64,000 nt of DNA. It comes from Halioglobus sp. Its GTDB lineage: Bacteria > Pseudomonadota > Gammaproteobacteria > Pseudomonadales > Halieaceae. Below are positions 17,820 through 25,990 of this stretch, piece after piece. Position 1 is the first letter of the stretch. Each line of letters opens with the position of its first letter. The stretch is taken from contig PABK01000017.1 in the NCBI GenBank assembly GCA_002699145.1, forward strand, positions 1 through 64,000. The letters run 5' to 3'. The position numbers and the translations under genes are program-made. The notes under the pieces were generated by a model. It did no database searches. It saw nothing but the letters and a program-made list of their open reading frames with translations, and had not been told where the DNA came from.

Positions 17820-18515
17820 TTACAGTCGTTGGCTGAAGGTCAGCACGTACTGTGGCCCCGCGATATCGATATTGCCCACCGTGTCGTCGAAGTCGAGTTC
17901 GGTGGACAGGTAGCGCACTCCCAGGCCCATGTTGCGCTCGCCGCCGATGTCGAAGTCGATGCCCGCGCGCGCGTAGTAGCCCAGGTTGATGTCCGAGGCC
18001 GAGGTCTCGGGCAGGTCCAGCTCCTCGTCCGGGTCCACGCGCTCGTCTTCCACGTCGTGGTGCCCGTACATGATCATCGGCCCCGCCGCGGCGTAGGCGG
18101 TGACGCGCTCGTGCAGGCGCCCGCGCACGTAGGCCCCCAGGTGCAGTTCGAACAGGAACAGGGAGTTGTCCAGTTCCACCGCCAGCACGCCGCCGGTCTG
18201 TTCGGTGAAGCCGCCGGAGATACTGGTGTCGTCGTTTTTCCACGCCAGGCTGCCGCCCGGGTTCAGGCCCGCGTGTACCCAGCCGCGGTAGAACACGTAC
18301 TCGGCCTCGATGCCGCCGGAGGGCAGGGTGGAAAAGTCCACGTCCACCGGCTCGTTGGAGATCTCGTCCCAGCGCCCGGTCTGGTCGTCCAGTTCCAGCA
18401 CCCCGAGGAATACCTGGAAGTCGGCGGGTTCGTCGCTGGCCGCCGGGTCCGTGGCGGCGCCGGCCGGCAGGGCGATGAGCAGGGCAGCGCCCAGCGCGGG
18501 CAGTAGGGTTCTCAT
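17820..18515 (-). CDS. small outer membrane beta-barrel protein (YfaZ-like), unknown role
   Basis: This 231-residue protein has a signal peptide ending near PAGA. Alternating hydrophobic strands follow (GIEAEYVFYRGWVHAG, LFLFELHLGAYVRGRL, LGLGVRYLST), and it ends in a terminal QRL. The architecture resembles YfaZ-like outer-membrane proteins. No catalytic motif is visible. It lies between ppk2 and pbpG on the same strand and may be in that operon. Confidence 0.7.
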   Translation of the reverse strand: MRTLLPALGAALLIALPAGAATDPAASDEPADFQVFLGVLELDDQTGRWDEISNEPVDVDFSTLPSGGIEAEYVFYRGWVHAGLNPGGSLAWKNDDTSISGGFTEQTGGVLAVELDNSLFLFELHLGAYVRGRLHERVTAYAAAGPMIMYGHHDVEDERVDPDEELDLPETSASDINLGYYARAGIDFDIGGERNMGLGVRYLSTELDFDDTVGNIDIAGPQYVLTFSQRL

Positions 18516-18543
18516 ACCGTGTTACCTGTTCGCCGTCACGGCT

Positions 18544-19380
18544 TCAGCTGCTGGCCAGCATCCACTTGCGCAGGCGGTTGGAATCCCCGAAGGGGGTCAG
18601 TTTGCCGAAGGAGTTTAGCAGGACGATGGAGACTTCTTCACCCTCGATGTTCGCCTGCATCACCAGGCAGCGACCCGCCTCGTTGATGTAGCCGGTCTTG
18701 CTCAGCTCGATATGCCAGCTGTCGTTCTTCAGCAGGCGGTTGGTGTTGCCGTAGGTCAGCGGCCCGCGGTTGGCGTAGGGGCGCACGTCCAGGCGCGTGG
18801 TGGTGGTGGCCTCGGTGATCAGCGGGTAGGACTCGGCAGCGGCGATCATTTTCGCCAGGTCCGCGGCGGTGGACACGTTTTCCGAGTGCAGCCCGGCCGG
18901 GTCGGCGAAGCGCGTATTCGCCATGCCCAGGCTGGCCGCCTTGCGGTTCATCTGCGCGACGAAGGCGTCCAGGCCGCCGGGGTAGGTGCGGCCCAGCGCG
19001 GCCGCGGCGCGATTTTCCGAGGACATCAGCGCCAGCAGGATCATCTCCCGCCGCGACAGGGTCGCGCCGTACTGCAGGCGCGAGCCGGTGAGGCGGATGA
19101 GGTCGCGGTCCTGTTTGGTAATGGTGACGGGCTGTTCGAGATCCAGCCCGGCGTCCAGTATCACCATGGCCGTCATCAGCTTGGTGATGGAGGCGATGGG
19201 CCGTACCGTGTCGACGTCCTTGGCGTAGATCAGGTTGCCCTGGCTGTCCAGCACCAGCGCCGAGGCGGAACGCAGCCCCGGGTTGCCCTTGAGTTCGGTG
19301 AATTTCGGTTGCGCCGCTGCGGCCGCGGCCGCGGCGAGGCAGCCGGCAATGAGAAGGAGAATCGCCCGTGCAGAACTCAT
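18544..19380 (-). CDS. pbpG: D-alanyl-D-alanine endopeptidase (PBP7)
   Basis: This 278-residue periplasmic serine peptidase of the S11 family carries the three penicillin-binding motifs: SITK (nucleophile Ser64, Lys67), SEN at 121-123 and KTG at 228-230. A signal peptide with a poly-alanine stretch precedes the domain. It cleaves D-Ala-mDAP cross-links in peptidoglycan. The short C-terminus without a membrane anchor matches PBP7 rather than PBP5/6. Confidence 0.92.
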   Translation of the reverse strand: MSSARAILLLIAGCLAAAAAAAAQPKFTELKGNPGLRSASALVLDSQGNLIYAKDVDTVRPIASITKLMTAMVILDAGLDLEQPVTITKQDRDLIRLTGSRLQYGATLSRREMILLALMSSENRAAAALGRTYPGGLDAFVAQMNRKAASLGMANTRFADPAGLHSENVSTAADLAKMIAAAESYPLITEATTTTRLDVRPYANRGPLTYGNTNRLLKNDSWHIELSKTGYINEAGRCLVMQANIEGEEVSIVLLNSFGKLTPFGDSNRLRKWMLASS

Positions 19381-19541
19381 GTCCCCGCCCGTCCCTGTTG
19401 TTCTTGTTCAGTTGTGGTGCAAATAACGTCACGGCCCCATCTTGCCTGCCCCGGGCGCGTGGTGACGCAGCGTTTTATTGTGCCCCAGGGTGGCGGAAAT
19501 GACTACCGGCAGTATTGCGCCTTTGCCGCCCCGGGCCGGGG

Positions 19542-20546
19542 TTATCCGGGCTCGTGCTCGGCGCCCGCGACCACGCGCAGCAGCCCCCGGAAGCCGCGGC
19601 TGGCGCTGGATTCGCCGGACAGTACGCGGTAGACCTCGCCGGCGATGGGCATCTCCACGCCGTACTCCCGCGCCAGCGCCATGACCGCGGGGGCGCTCTT
19701 CACGCCCTCGGCGACCATGACCATGGCGCCGAGAATGGCCTGCGGGTCCTGCCCCCTGGCCAGCTCCATGCCCACGTGGTGATTGCGGCTCTGTGGGCTG
19801 GTGCAGGTGGCGATCATATCGCCCATGCCGGCCAGGCCGGCGAAGGTCTCGGCGCGCCCGCCCAGGTCCACCCCCAGCCGGGTGATTTCCGCCAGACCAC
19901 GGGTGATCAGGGCCGCCCGCGTGTTGTCCCCCGCGCCCTGGCCGTCGCCCATGCCCACGGCGATGGCGATGATGTTTTTCAGCACGCCGCCCAGTTCGCA
20001 ACCGATGACGTCGGTGTTGCGGTAGACGCGAAACAGGCCGCTGCCGAACACGCCCTGCAGTTCCTGCGCGATACGTTCGTCGCGCATGGCGATGACGCTG
20101 GCGGCGGCCTTGCCGTCCATGATTTCGCGCGCCAGGTTGGGGCCGGTGAGGACGCCCACCGGGTGTCCCGGCAGTTCCTTCGCGACCACTTCCGACATGC
20201 GCAGATGGCTGCCGCTCTCCAGCCCCTTGGTCAGGCTGACCAGTGGTGTCCCGGGTCGAATGTGAGCGCTTACTTTCACCAGGGCGCTGCGGAAGTACTG
20301 GGACGGGATGGCCATGACGACCAGGTCGGCGCTGCGCACCGCCGCGCCCAGGTCCGTGGTGGCGAGCAGTTTGTGCGGCAGTTCGGCGCCGGGCAGGTAG
20401 GTGGAGTTGCTGTGCGCGGTATTGATTTCCGCGGCCACCGCCGGGTTGCGCGCCCACAGGGTGACCGGCGCGTTGCGGGTGACCAGGGCGGCGACCGTGG
20501 TGCCCCAGGAGCCACCTCCGAGCACTGCGACGTTAAGCGTTTCCAT
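19542..20546 (-). CDS. gpsA: glycerol-3-phosphate dehydrogenase [NAD(P)+], copy 1
   Basis: This 334-residue enzyme reduces dihydroxyacetone phosphate to sn-glycerol-3-phosphate for phospholipid synthesis. The Rossmann loop LGGGSWGT starts at residue 9. The conserved LTGPNLAREI and GCELGGVLKNIIAIAVGMGDG segments, including the catalytic Lys, are present. The start METLN at 20546 gives family length; the longer frame from 20675 crosses low-quality sequence. A very similar paralogue lies at 46993-47994. A structured leader or small RNA with its own terminator lies 166 bp upstream on the same strand. Confidence 0.95.
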   Translation of the reverse strand: METLNVAVLGGGSWGTTVAALVTRNAPVTLWARNPAVAAEINTAHSNSTYLPGAELPHKLLATTDLGAAVRSADLVVMAIPSQYFRSALVKVSAHIRPGTPLVSLTKGLESGSHLRMSEVVAKELPGHPVGVLTGPNLAREIMDGKAAASVIAMRDERIAQELQGVFGSGLFRVYRNTDVIGCELGGVLKNIIAIAVGMGDGQGAGDNTRAALITRGLAEITRLGVDLGGRAETFAGLAGMGDMIATCTSPQSRNHHVGMELARGQDPQAILGAMVMVAEGVKSAPAVMALAREYGVEMPIAGEVYRVLSGESSASRGFRGLLRVVAGAEHEPG

Positions 20547-20711
20547 GCGTGTGTCTTGTCCCCCTTGCCGGCGCCGCTGCCCGTTGTCGTGTCCGGCAGC
20601 TGGCGCGCCCCGGCCGCTGGGCGCAAGCATAACGTATTCGGCGCAGGCTGTGGGCGGGGGGCTGCGTGGCGGCACTGCGGGGTCAGGCTGTCATGGGTGT
20701 TTTGCGCGCAT

Positions 20712-20748
20712 AAAAAAACGCCGTCGCAAGGCAGGTAGCGACGGCGTT
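20712..20748 (-). terminator. rho-independent terminator
   Basis: On the minus strand an 11-bp perfect stem (arms 20717-20727 and 20738-20748), a 10-nt loop and a run of seven T (20712-20718) form a textbook intrinsic terminator. It ends the putative small RNA described at 20716-20905. Confidence 0.85.
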
Positions 20749-20905
20749 CTAAGGGTAAAGCCCTGTATGATTCTGCCCAGATTTGGTACCCGGCCCGCAA
20801 ACCGGGTAGCGTCCCCTGGCGGCAGACACCTCTGACAAATGTCCACCAGCTTTCCCACAAGAATGACGGTTGCCCTCAATTGGTAGTCATCCAATAACCG
20901 TCACG
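20716..20905 (-). ncRNA. putative structured small RNA (about 190 nt)
   Basis: A transcript of about 190 nt is predicted from the promoter at 20912-20939 to the terminator at 20712-20748. Within it, TGACGGTT/AACCGTCA (20864-20871, 20896-20903) enclose an inner ATTGG/CCAAT pair. A second stem pairs TACCCGG with CCGGGTA, extended by CCAG/CTGG and TCTGCC/GGCAGA. A small AGGG/CCCT hairpin precedes the terminator. Several GGA triplets occur, but they do not clearly sit in CsrA-type loops. I could not match it to 6S, RNase P, SRP RNA or tmRNA. It could instead be a leader attenuating gpsA 166 bp downstream. Confidence 0.55.
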
Positions 20906-20910
20906 TTTTT
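20864..20910 (+). terminator. possible plus-strand terminator hairpin
   Basis: The stem at 20864-20903 is followed on the plus strand by CG and five T (20906-20910), so it could end a plus-strand transcript. It also serves as the 5' hairpin of the minus-strand RNA. Which strand is used is not decidable by eye. Confidence 0.3.
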
Positions 20911-20911
20911 A

Positions 20912-20939
20912 AGTATAAGGATGGGCGGCGCAGACACAA
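20912..20939 (-). promoter_or_regulatory. sigma70 promoter for the putative small RNA
   Basis: On the minus strand TTGTGT (20934-20939), a 16-bp spacer and TATACT (20912-20917) form a good sigma70 promoter. The predicted start is at about 20905, just before the first hairpin. Confidence 0.6.
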
Positions 20940-20947
20940 GAAATAAC

Positions 20948-20995
20948 TGCATGATATTTTGTTATATCATGCAATACTAATTGGTTATATCATGC
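20948..20995. promoter_or_regulatory. operator-like inverted and direct repeat upstream of the SDR gene
   Basis: TGCATGATAT (20948-20957) and ATATCATGCA (20964-20973) form a perfect 10-bp dyad around 6 nt. GTTATATCATGC is then repeated directly at 20961-20972 and 20984-20995, a 23-bp shift. This AT-rich block in GC-rich DNA lies 50-100 bp before the SDR gene and looks like a repressor operator embedded in a promoter. The cognate regulator is not identified. Confidence 0.5.
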
Positions 20996-21046
20996 CGGGC
21001 GTCCCGGGGCCGTCTACACTAGGAGGCCGATACGTACAGACAGGGC

Positions 21047-22078
21047 ATGGCCATGAGCACAGACTTCAGACGCAGGCGGTTCCTGCAATGGGGCGGCGTC
21101 GCCGCCGCGGCCCCGCTCCTTGGCGGCTGCGGCGAGGAAGGGCCGCAGGTGAGTATCGACGAATCCCTGCCGGTGGGGCCCTACGGGCCGCAGTCCACGG
21201 CGGAAGAGGTCACCGCCGGTATGGATTTGCAGGACCTCACCGTGCTGGTGACCGGCTGCACATCGGGGCTGGGTTACGAGACCCTGCGTGTGCTGGCGCT
21301 GCGCGGCGCCCACGTGCTGGGCACCGGGCGCACCCTGGAAAAGGCCCGGGTGGCCTGTGACAGCGTCGACGGCCGCACCACGGCGCTGGCGCTGGAGCTG
21401 TCGGACCTGCAGTCGGTGGTGGATTGCGCCGCCGCGGTGGCGGCGCTGGAGGTGCCGCCGAACGTGGTCATTTGCAACGCCGGCATCAATACCTTCCGCG
21501 AGCTAGAACTGGTCGACGGCGTGGAACGCATGTTCGCGGTGAACTTTCTCGGCCACTTCGTGCTGGTCGAGCACCTGCTGCCGCTGGTGCGCGCCGCCGG
21601 CGGGGGCCGCCTGGTGCACGTGGGCAGCCGCTCGGGCTATACCCAGGCGCCGCCCGCGGGCATCGACTTCGACAACCTGCGCGGCGAGGGGGTGTACGAC
21701 GCGCAGCAGGCCTACGGGCGCTCCAAGCTGGCCAACGCGCTGTTCTCCTTCGAGCTGGCCAGGCGCCTGCAGGGCAGCGGCATCACCTCCAACGTGGTGC
21801 ACCCCGGGCTGGTGAAGACCAACATCGCGCGCACGGCGCCCGGCTGGCTGCGCACGGCCTTCGACCTGTTCGGCGGGGTGGTCGCCAAGAGCCCGGCCCA
21901 GGGGGCCGCGACCCAGGTGTACGTGGCCACCAGCCCGGCGCTGGCCGGGGTCAGCGGCGCCTACTTCGAGGACTGCAACCCGGTGCGGGTCAGTGGCGAG
22001 CACCACATGTACGACCAGCAGATGGCGGCGCGGCTGTGGGCCGAGGCCGAGGCGATGGCCCAGGGCTATCTGGCCTGA
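21047..22078 (+). CDS. Tat-exported short-chain dehydrogenase lipoprotein
   Basis: This 343-residue protein combines a twin-arginine signal (DFRRRRFLQW), a lipobox-like LLGGC about 26-28 residues in, and a classical SDR domain. The SDR domain has TGCTSGLG (cofactor loop), CNAG, Ser in VGSRSG and Y-G-R-S-K as catalytic Tyr/Lys. It most resembles retinol-dehydrogenase-like SDRs. ATGs at 21047 and 21053 are both possible. Export of an NAD(P) enzyme is odd, and no cofactor source is known in the periplasm. An operator-like repeat lies upstream. Confidence 0.85.
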   Translation: MAMSTDFRRRRFLQWGGVAAAAPLLGGCGEEGPQVSIDESLPVGPYGPQSTAEEVTAGMDLQDLTVLVTGCTSGLGYETLRVLALRGAHVLGTGRTLEKARVACDSVDGRTTALALELSDLQSVVDCAAAVAALEVPPNVVICNAGINTFRELELVDGVERMFAVNFLGHFVLVEHLLPLVRAAGGGRLVHVGSRSGYTQAPPAGIDFDNLRGEGVYDAQQAYGRSKLANALFSFELARRLQGSGITSNVVHPGLVKTNIARTAPGWLRTAFDLFGGVVAKSPAQGAATQVYVATSPALAGVSGAYFEDCNPVRVSGEHHMYDQQMAARLWAEAEAMAQGYLA

Positions 22079-22090
22079 GTCCGGGGCCGT

Positions 22091-22162
22091 AGCCCGGCGC
22101 CCGGAGCCCGGCGCCCGGAGCCCGGCGCCCGTAGCCCGGCGCCCGTAGCCCGGCGCTACGGG
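22091..22162. repeat. 14-bp GC-rich tandem repeat ending in a hairpin
   Basis: Four full copies of a 14-bp unit AGCCCGGCGCCCGG/T and a partial fifth lie at 22091-22156. The last part forms CCGTAGC-N5-GCTACGG (22144-22162). It sits between two convergent genes and slightly overlaps the 3' end of the minus-strand one. It could act as a bidirectional stop signal, although no T-tract is present. Confidence 0.8.
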
Positions 22163-23004
22163 GCCTTGCGGAACAGCAGGGTCATGCGGTCGGACTCGCC
22201 GATGGCGAGCATCGCCTCGCGCTGTTGTGGATTGTTCGCGCTGCCGGCCAGCGAGGGCGGCAGGCGCCACACGATGAGGTCTTCCCCGGGCTGGTCCTGC
22301 GGGTTGGCGTTGATCTCGGCGCTGTCCACCAGCTCGAACCCCGCCTGCTCGAACATGGCGATTACCGCCGACTGTTTCAGGTAGCCGCGCTGCCCGGCCG
22401 CGTTGGCGTCACTCACCGATTCGGGGGCGCGGTGCTGCACCACGCCGACCAGGCCGTCGTCGGCCAGCATCTCGTGGATCGCCGACAGGGCCTGGCTGCG
22501 TGCGCCCGTCTGCTGTTCGAAGCGGTTCAGGTTGTGCAGGGCGCGGATCATCAGTACGCGATCGACCTGGCCGGCCATGTCCGCCGGCAGCGTGGTGAAG
22601 GTGGCGCCCAGGGCGGTGATACCGTTGTCGGTATAGGAGGCGACCTGCTGGGGAAATTGCGCCGTTGCCGCGATGCGCTGCGCCATCCATTCCTCGGGGC
22701 GCCCGAAATGGGGCCACAGCGAGTCGGGGTAGTTGACGCCGACGAGGGTGCCGTCCGCACCCAGGTAGGGGGCCAGGATGCGGGTGTACCAGCCGCCGCC
22801 GGGGAGCACCTCGGCCACGCTCATGCCCGGCTCGACGCGGAAAAACATCAGCGTCTGCAGCGGGTGGCGGTAGGGGTCGCGCGCCCGGTCCTCGGCGCTG
22901 CGTGCGGCGATCACCTGCTCCAGCATCGGCGTGTCCTGCCCGGCCAGGGTGAGCGGGGCCAGCAGCAGGGCGGTCAGCAGCAGACCGTAGCGCAGTGTAT
23001 TCAT
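22156..23004 (-). CDS. secreted class I SAM-methyltransferase-fold protein
   Basis: This 282-residue protein has a signal peptide ending near LAGQ and a methyltransferase-like Rossmann fold with VLPGGGWYTRILAPYLG as motif I. It matches the COG4798-type predicted methyltransferases with leader peptides. A periplasmic methyltransferase would lack S-adenosylmethionine, so its real activity is unclear. I start at ATG 23004 because GAGGAG lies directly upstream and a clean signal peptide follows; the open frame continues far upstream only by chance. Confidence 0.82.
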   Translation of the reverse strand: MNTLRYGLLLTALLLAPLTLAGQDTPMLEQVIAARSAEDRARDPYRHPLQTLMFFRVEPGMSVAEVLPGGGWYTRILAPYLGADGTLVGVNYPDSLWPHFGRPEEWMAQRIAATAQFPQQVASYTDNGITALGATFTTLPADMAGQVDRVLMIRALHNLNRFEQQTGARSQALSAIHEMLADDGLVGVVQHRAPESVSDANAAGQRGYLKQSAVIAMFEQAGFELVDSAEINANPQDQPGEDLIVWRLPPSLAGSANNPQQREAMLAIGESDRMTLLFRKAP

Positions 23005-23178
23005 TGGAATCTCCTCGAGGTTGACGTTGCCACTGCGGCACAGTGTAGACCGAAACGGCGCCGGCGGTGACAATGTGGCCGGCGAAATTGACCGAACTGG
23101 CCATGCCGGCCGCGCGGGCGCACGGCTAGCATGGGGCACCTGCGCAAGCGCGCCCGCGGACCAACAGGAGAGAGATCC

Positions 23179-24174
23179 ATGGCGAAAGTGCTCATCACCG
23201 GGGCCACCGGCTTCATCGGCAACCACGTCACCCGCCTGTGCCTGGAACAGGGCGACGAGGTGCGCGTCATGGTGATGCCCGGCGAGGACCGCTCGCCACT
23301 GGCTGGCATGGACGTGGAGTTCGTCGAGGGCAACCTGCTGGACCCGTCCTCGCTGACCGGTGTCGTGCAGTGCTGCGAGCAGCTCTACCACCTGGCGGCG
23401 ATGTTCGCGATCTGGACGAAAGACCCGGATCTGCACTACAAGGTCAACGTCGACGGCGCGCGCTGCATGCTCGAGGCGGCCATGGCCGCAGGCGTGGAGA
23501 AAGTCGTCTTCACCAGCAGCGTCGCGGCGCTGGGCATCGAGCCGGGAGATTCGCGCGCCACGGAAAAGACCCCGTTCAACGCCTGGCCCTGGGCCAGCGA
23601 GTACATCCTGTCCAAGTTCATCAGCCACCAGATGGTCAAGGGCATGGTCAGCGAGGGGCTGCCGGTGACCATGGTCATGCCCGGCCTGCCCTTCGGGCCC
23701 GGCGACCGCGCGCCCACGCCCACCGGCACCATGATCATTCGCACCCTGCAGGGCAAGATGAAGAACTACTGGGACGGCGGTGTGTGCCCGGTGGATGTAC
23801 GCGACGTGGCCGCGGGGCATGTGCTGGCGATGCACAAGGGCCGTATCGGCGAGTCGTATATCCTCGCCAACCGCGACGCCAACATGAGCAACCAGGCCTT
23901 CCTCAAGCTGATCGGTGAAATCGGCGGAATCGACGGGGTGGCGACGCGGGAGGTGGCGGGGAGCGTCATGCTGCGCGTGGCCAGGCTCGCCGAGCTGTGG
24001 TCAAAGCTCACCGGGCGTGCGCCCGTGACCACCTACAAGAACACCATGTACGTCCTGCAACACGGCTACGTGGACCCGGGCAAGGCCATCGAGGAACTGG
24101 GCCTGCCGCAGACGCCGATCGAGACCGCGGTGCGCGACTCCATCGCCTGGTTCCGCGCCAACGGCTACGTCTGA
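23179..24174 (+). CDS. NAD-dependent epimerase/dehydratase (extended SDR)
   Basis: This 331-residue extended SDR has the TGATGFIG cofactor loop at residues 7-14, FTSSVAALG with the catalytic Ser/Thr, and the Y-I-L-S-K active site. It resembles dihydroflavonol-4-reductase-like and HpnA-like (hopanoid-associated) epimerases. The specific substrate cannot be read from sequence. ATG 23179 follows AGGAGAGA. Divergent from the methyltransferase-like gene, and upstream of two large membrane proteins that could modify cell-surface sugars. Confidence 0.87.
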   Translation: MAKVLITGATGFIGNHVTRLCLEQGDEVRVMVMPGEDRSPLAGMDVEFVEGNLLDPSSLTGVVQCCEQLYHLAAMFAIWTKDPDLHYKVNVDGARCMLEAAMAAGVEKVVFTSSVAALGIEPGDSRATEKTPFNAWPWASEYILSKFISHQMVKGMVSEGLPVTMVMPGLPFGPGDRAPTPTGTMIIRTLQGKMKNYWDGGVCPVDVRDVAAGHVLAMHKGRIGESYILANRDANMSNQAFLKLIGEIGGIDGVATREVAGSVMLRVARLAELWSKLTGRAPVTTYKNTMYVLQHGYVDPGKAIEELGLPQTPIETAVRDSIAWFRANGYV

Positions 24175-24292
24175 AAGCGGGGCGTCTGCCGCCGCCCGTT
24201 GCGCCGGGCCCCGGCGCGGCGCAAGCGCGCCCGCGCTTTCCTTCTGCGCACCCGCAGGGGATACTGGCGGCATAAGAAAACCGGGACGCGTC

Positions 24293-25990
24293 ATGGCCGT
24301 TGTTGCGCCGAAAAACCTGTTCGTGCTCGCCGCGCTGTTCCTGCTCGCCCTGCTGCCGCGCATGTACAGCGCGCAGACGCTGGGCTGGGACTGGGATGCG
24401 CCGGGCAGTTTCACCCTGGTCAATTTCGACGAGGCCGGTTCCTGCCGCGCCGCCCTGGACGGCTTCGACTACACGCCGTTCATCGGCAGCCAGACTATCG
24501 CCATCGCCAGTGCGCTGGGCCACCCGCCGCCGCCGGGCATCGCCGGTGACGACCGCGCGGTGAAGCGCTACTGCCAGACGCCCCCGCACCTGTCGGTCGC
24601 GCGCGGCTACTCCGCTGTCGCCGGCGCCCTCACCGCGACGCTGACGGCGTTGCTGGCCCTGGTGCTGCTGCCGCACAGGCCCGCGGTAGCCTGGACCGCC
24701 GGCGCGCTGCTGGCCCTGTCCGGTGTCCATATCGCCCAGTCCTTCAGCGGCACCGTCGACGCGCCATCGACCTTCTTTATTTACCTTTTTCTCACCCTAC
24801 TGGCCGGCGCGCTCGCGCGCTCCTCACGCCCCGCCCTGGCCGCCAGCCCGCTGTTTTTCGTCGCCGCGCTGTGGGCCAAGTACTGGGTGTTCGCGGCGCT
24901 GGCCTGGCTGGCGCTGTTGCCGCGGCGCTGGTGGGACTACGCCAGTCACGGCCTGGGCCGCGCGCGCATTGTCCTCATGGGCCTGGGCGCCGCGCTGCTG
25001 CTCGGCCTGCTGAGCAACCTTGAATTCCGCAACGCCGGCCTCTATCCGCTACTGGCCGCCTGGTACCTGCTGGTGCCCTGGCGGCGTATCCATCGTCCCA
25101 TGGCGGCGGTGTGGCTGCTGCTGCCTCCGCTGGCCCTGGCGCTGTCCAGTGTGGACGTGGTCGCGGCCTACACCACCGGCAGCGCCGAGGGGCGCTTCGG
25201 CACGTCCTACGGCGCCATCGGCTGGCACAAGCTGCCGCGCAACCTGCTCAACCTGCCGCTGCTGTTGCTGGTGGGCCTGGGCCTGCCGGCGCTGTTGTTC
25301 CTGCCCGCCGGAGTGCGCGCGCTGCTGCGCGCGCCGGGCAATGCGCGCGCCTGGTGCGCGCTGCTGCCACTGCTGGCGTTTGCCCTGTACATGGCTTTCG
25401 TCTCGCCCATCACCTACTACCGCCACTACCTGCCCCTGCTGCCCGCCGCGGCGCTGCTGGCCGCTTTGGGCCTGCACGCCACGCGCTGGGGGCGGCGGCG
25501 CTGGTTTGTCGCGCTGGTGCTGGCCTGGCAGGCCGCGCTGGCCTTCGACCTGGTCGGCGACTACCACGACGACCCGCGCCTGGCGCTGCGCCCGTGGTAC
25601 GCCGGGCATCCCGGGGCGACGGTGTTCAGCAGTTACTACGTCAACCCGCCGCCGGGGCGCAACGCGCTGTTCCGCCCGGAGTACGCCCAGGGCGACGGCG
25701 CGGCGCTGCGCCGCGCGCAGTACCTGGTGTTGAGCGAAAACTGGTACGACACCGCTTTCGCCAATGAACTGAACGGGCCGCTGGTGCACGACCCGCAACG
25801 CCTGGTGAAGACCACGCCGCAGTACGCGGCGTTCTACCGCCAGGCCGTTGCCGGCACGCACCCGCTGCTGGTAGAGGAGGCCTATTTCCCCGTGCGTAAC
25901 GCCATGCCCGAACTGATCCTGCACAAGCGCTGGTACGGCACCTTCCAGCTTTTCGTCGGCGACATCCGGGTGTTCCGTGTCCGCCGCTGA
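24293..25990 (+). CDS. GT-C-like polytopic membrane glycosyltransferase
   Basis: This 565-residue protein has an N-terminal membrane segment and then an acidic VNFDEAG motif (Asp46-Glu47) in the first external loop, as in GT39/PMT-type enzymes that use polyprenyl-phosphate sugars. About ten further membrane segments and a C-terminal soluble domain follow. It probably transfers a sugar to a lipid or protein on the outer face of the inner membrane. The 3' end overlaps the next gene by 14 bp. Confidence 0.7.
   Translation: MAVVAPKNLFVLAALFLLALLPRMYSAQTLGWDWDAPGSFTLVNFDEAGSCRAALDGFDYTPFIGSQTIAIASALGHPPPPGIAGDDRAVKRYCQTPPHLSVARGYSAVAGALTATLTALLALVLLPHRPAVAWTAGALLALSGVHIAQSFSGTVDAPSTFFIYLFLTLLAGALARSSRPALAASPLFFVAALWAKYWVFAALAWLALLPRRWWDYASHGLGRARIVLMGLGAALLLGLLSNLEFRNAGLYPLLAAWYLLVPWRRIHRPMAAVWLLLPPLALALSSVDVVAAYTTGSAEGRFGTSYGAIGWHKLPRNLLNLPLLLLVGLGLPALLFLPAGVRALLRAPGNARAWCALLPLLAFALYMAFVSPITYYRHYLPLLPAAALLAALGLHATRWGRRRWFVALVLAWQAALAFDLVGDYHDDPRLALRPWYAGHPGATVFSSYYVNPPPGRNALFRPEYAQGDGAALRRAQYLVLSENWYDTAFANELNGPLVHDPQRLVKTTPQYAAFYRQAVAGTHPLLVEEAYFPVRNAMPELILHKRWYGTFQLFVGDIRVFRVRR

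Noticed and set aside
20691-20894. 67-residue minus-strand ORF
   Set aside because: It runs through the stems and terminator of the putative RNA; composition and lack of a start site argue against coding.
20716-20905. 6S RNA identity for the structured RNA
   Set aside because: A few short strings resemble 6S, but the 5' and 3' ends are not complementary as the 6S closing stem requires.
23005-23835. N-terminal extension of the methyltransferase-fold gene to 559 residues
   Set aside because: It would overlap the real epimerase gene and put the signal peptide in the middle; GAGGAG before ATG 23004 fixes the start.
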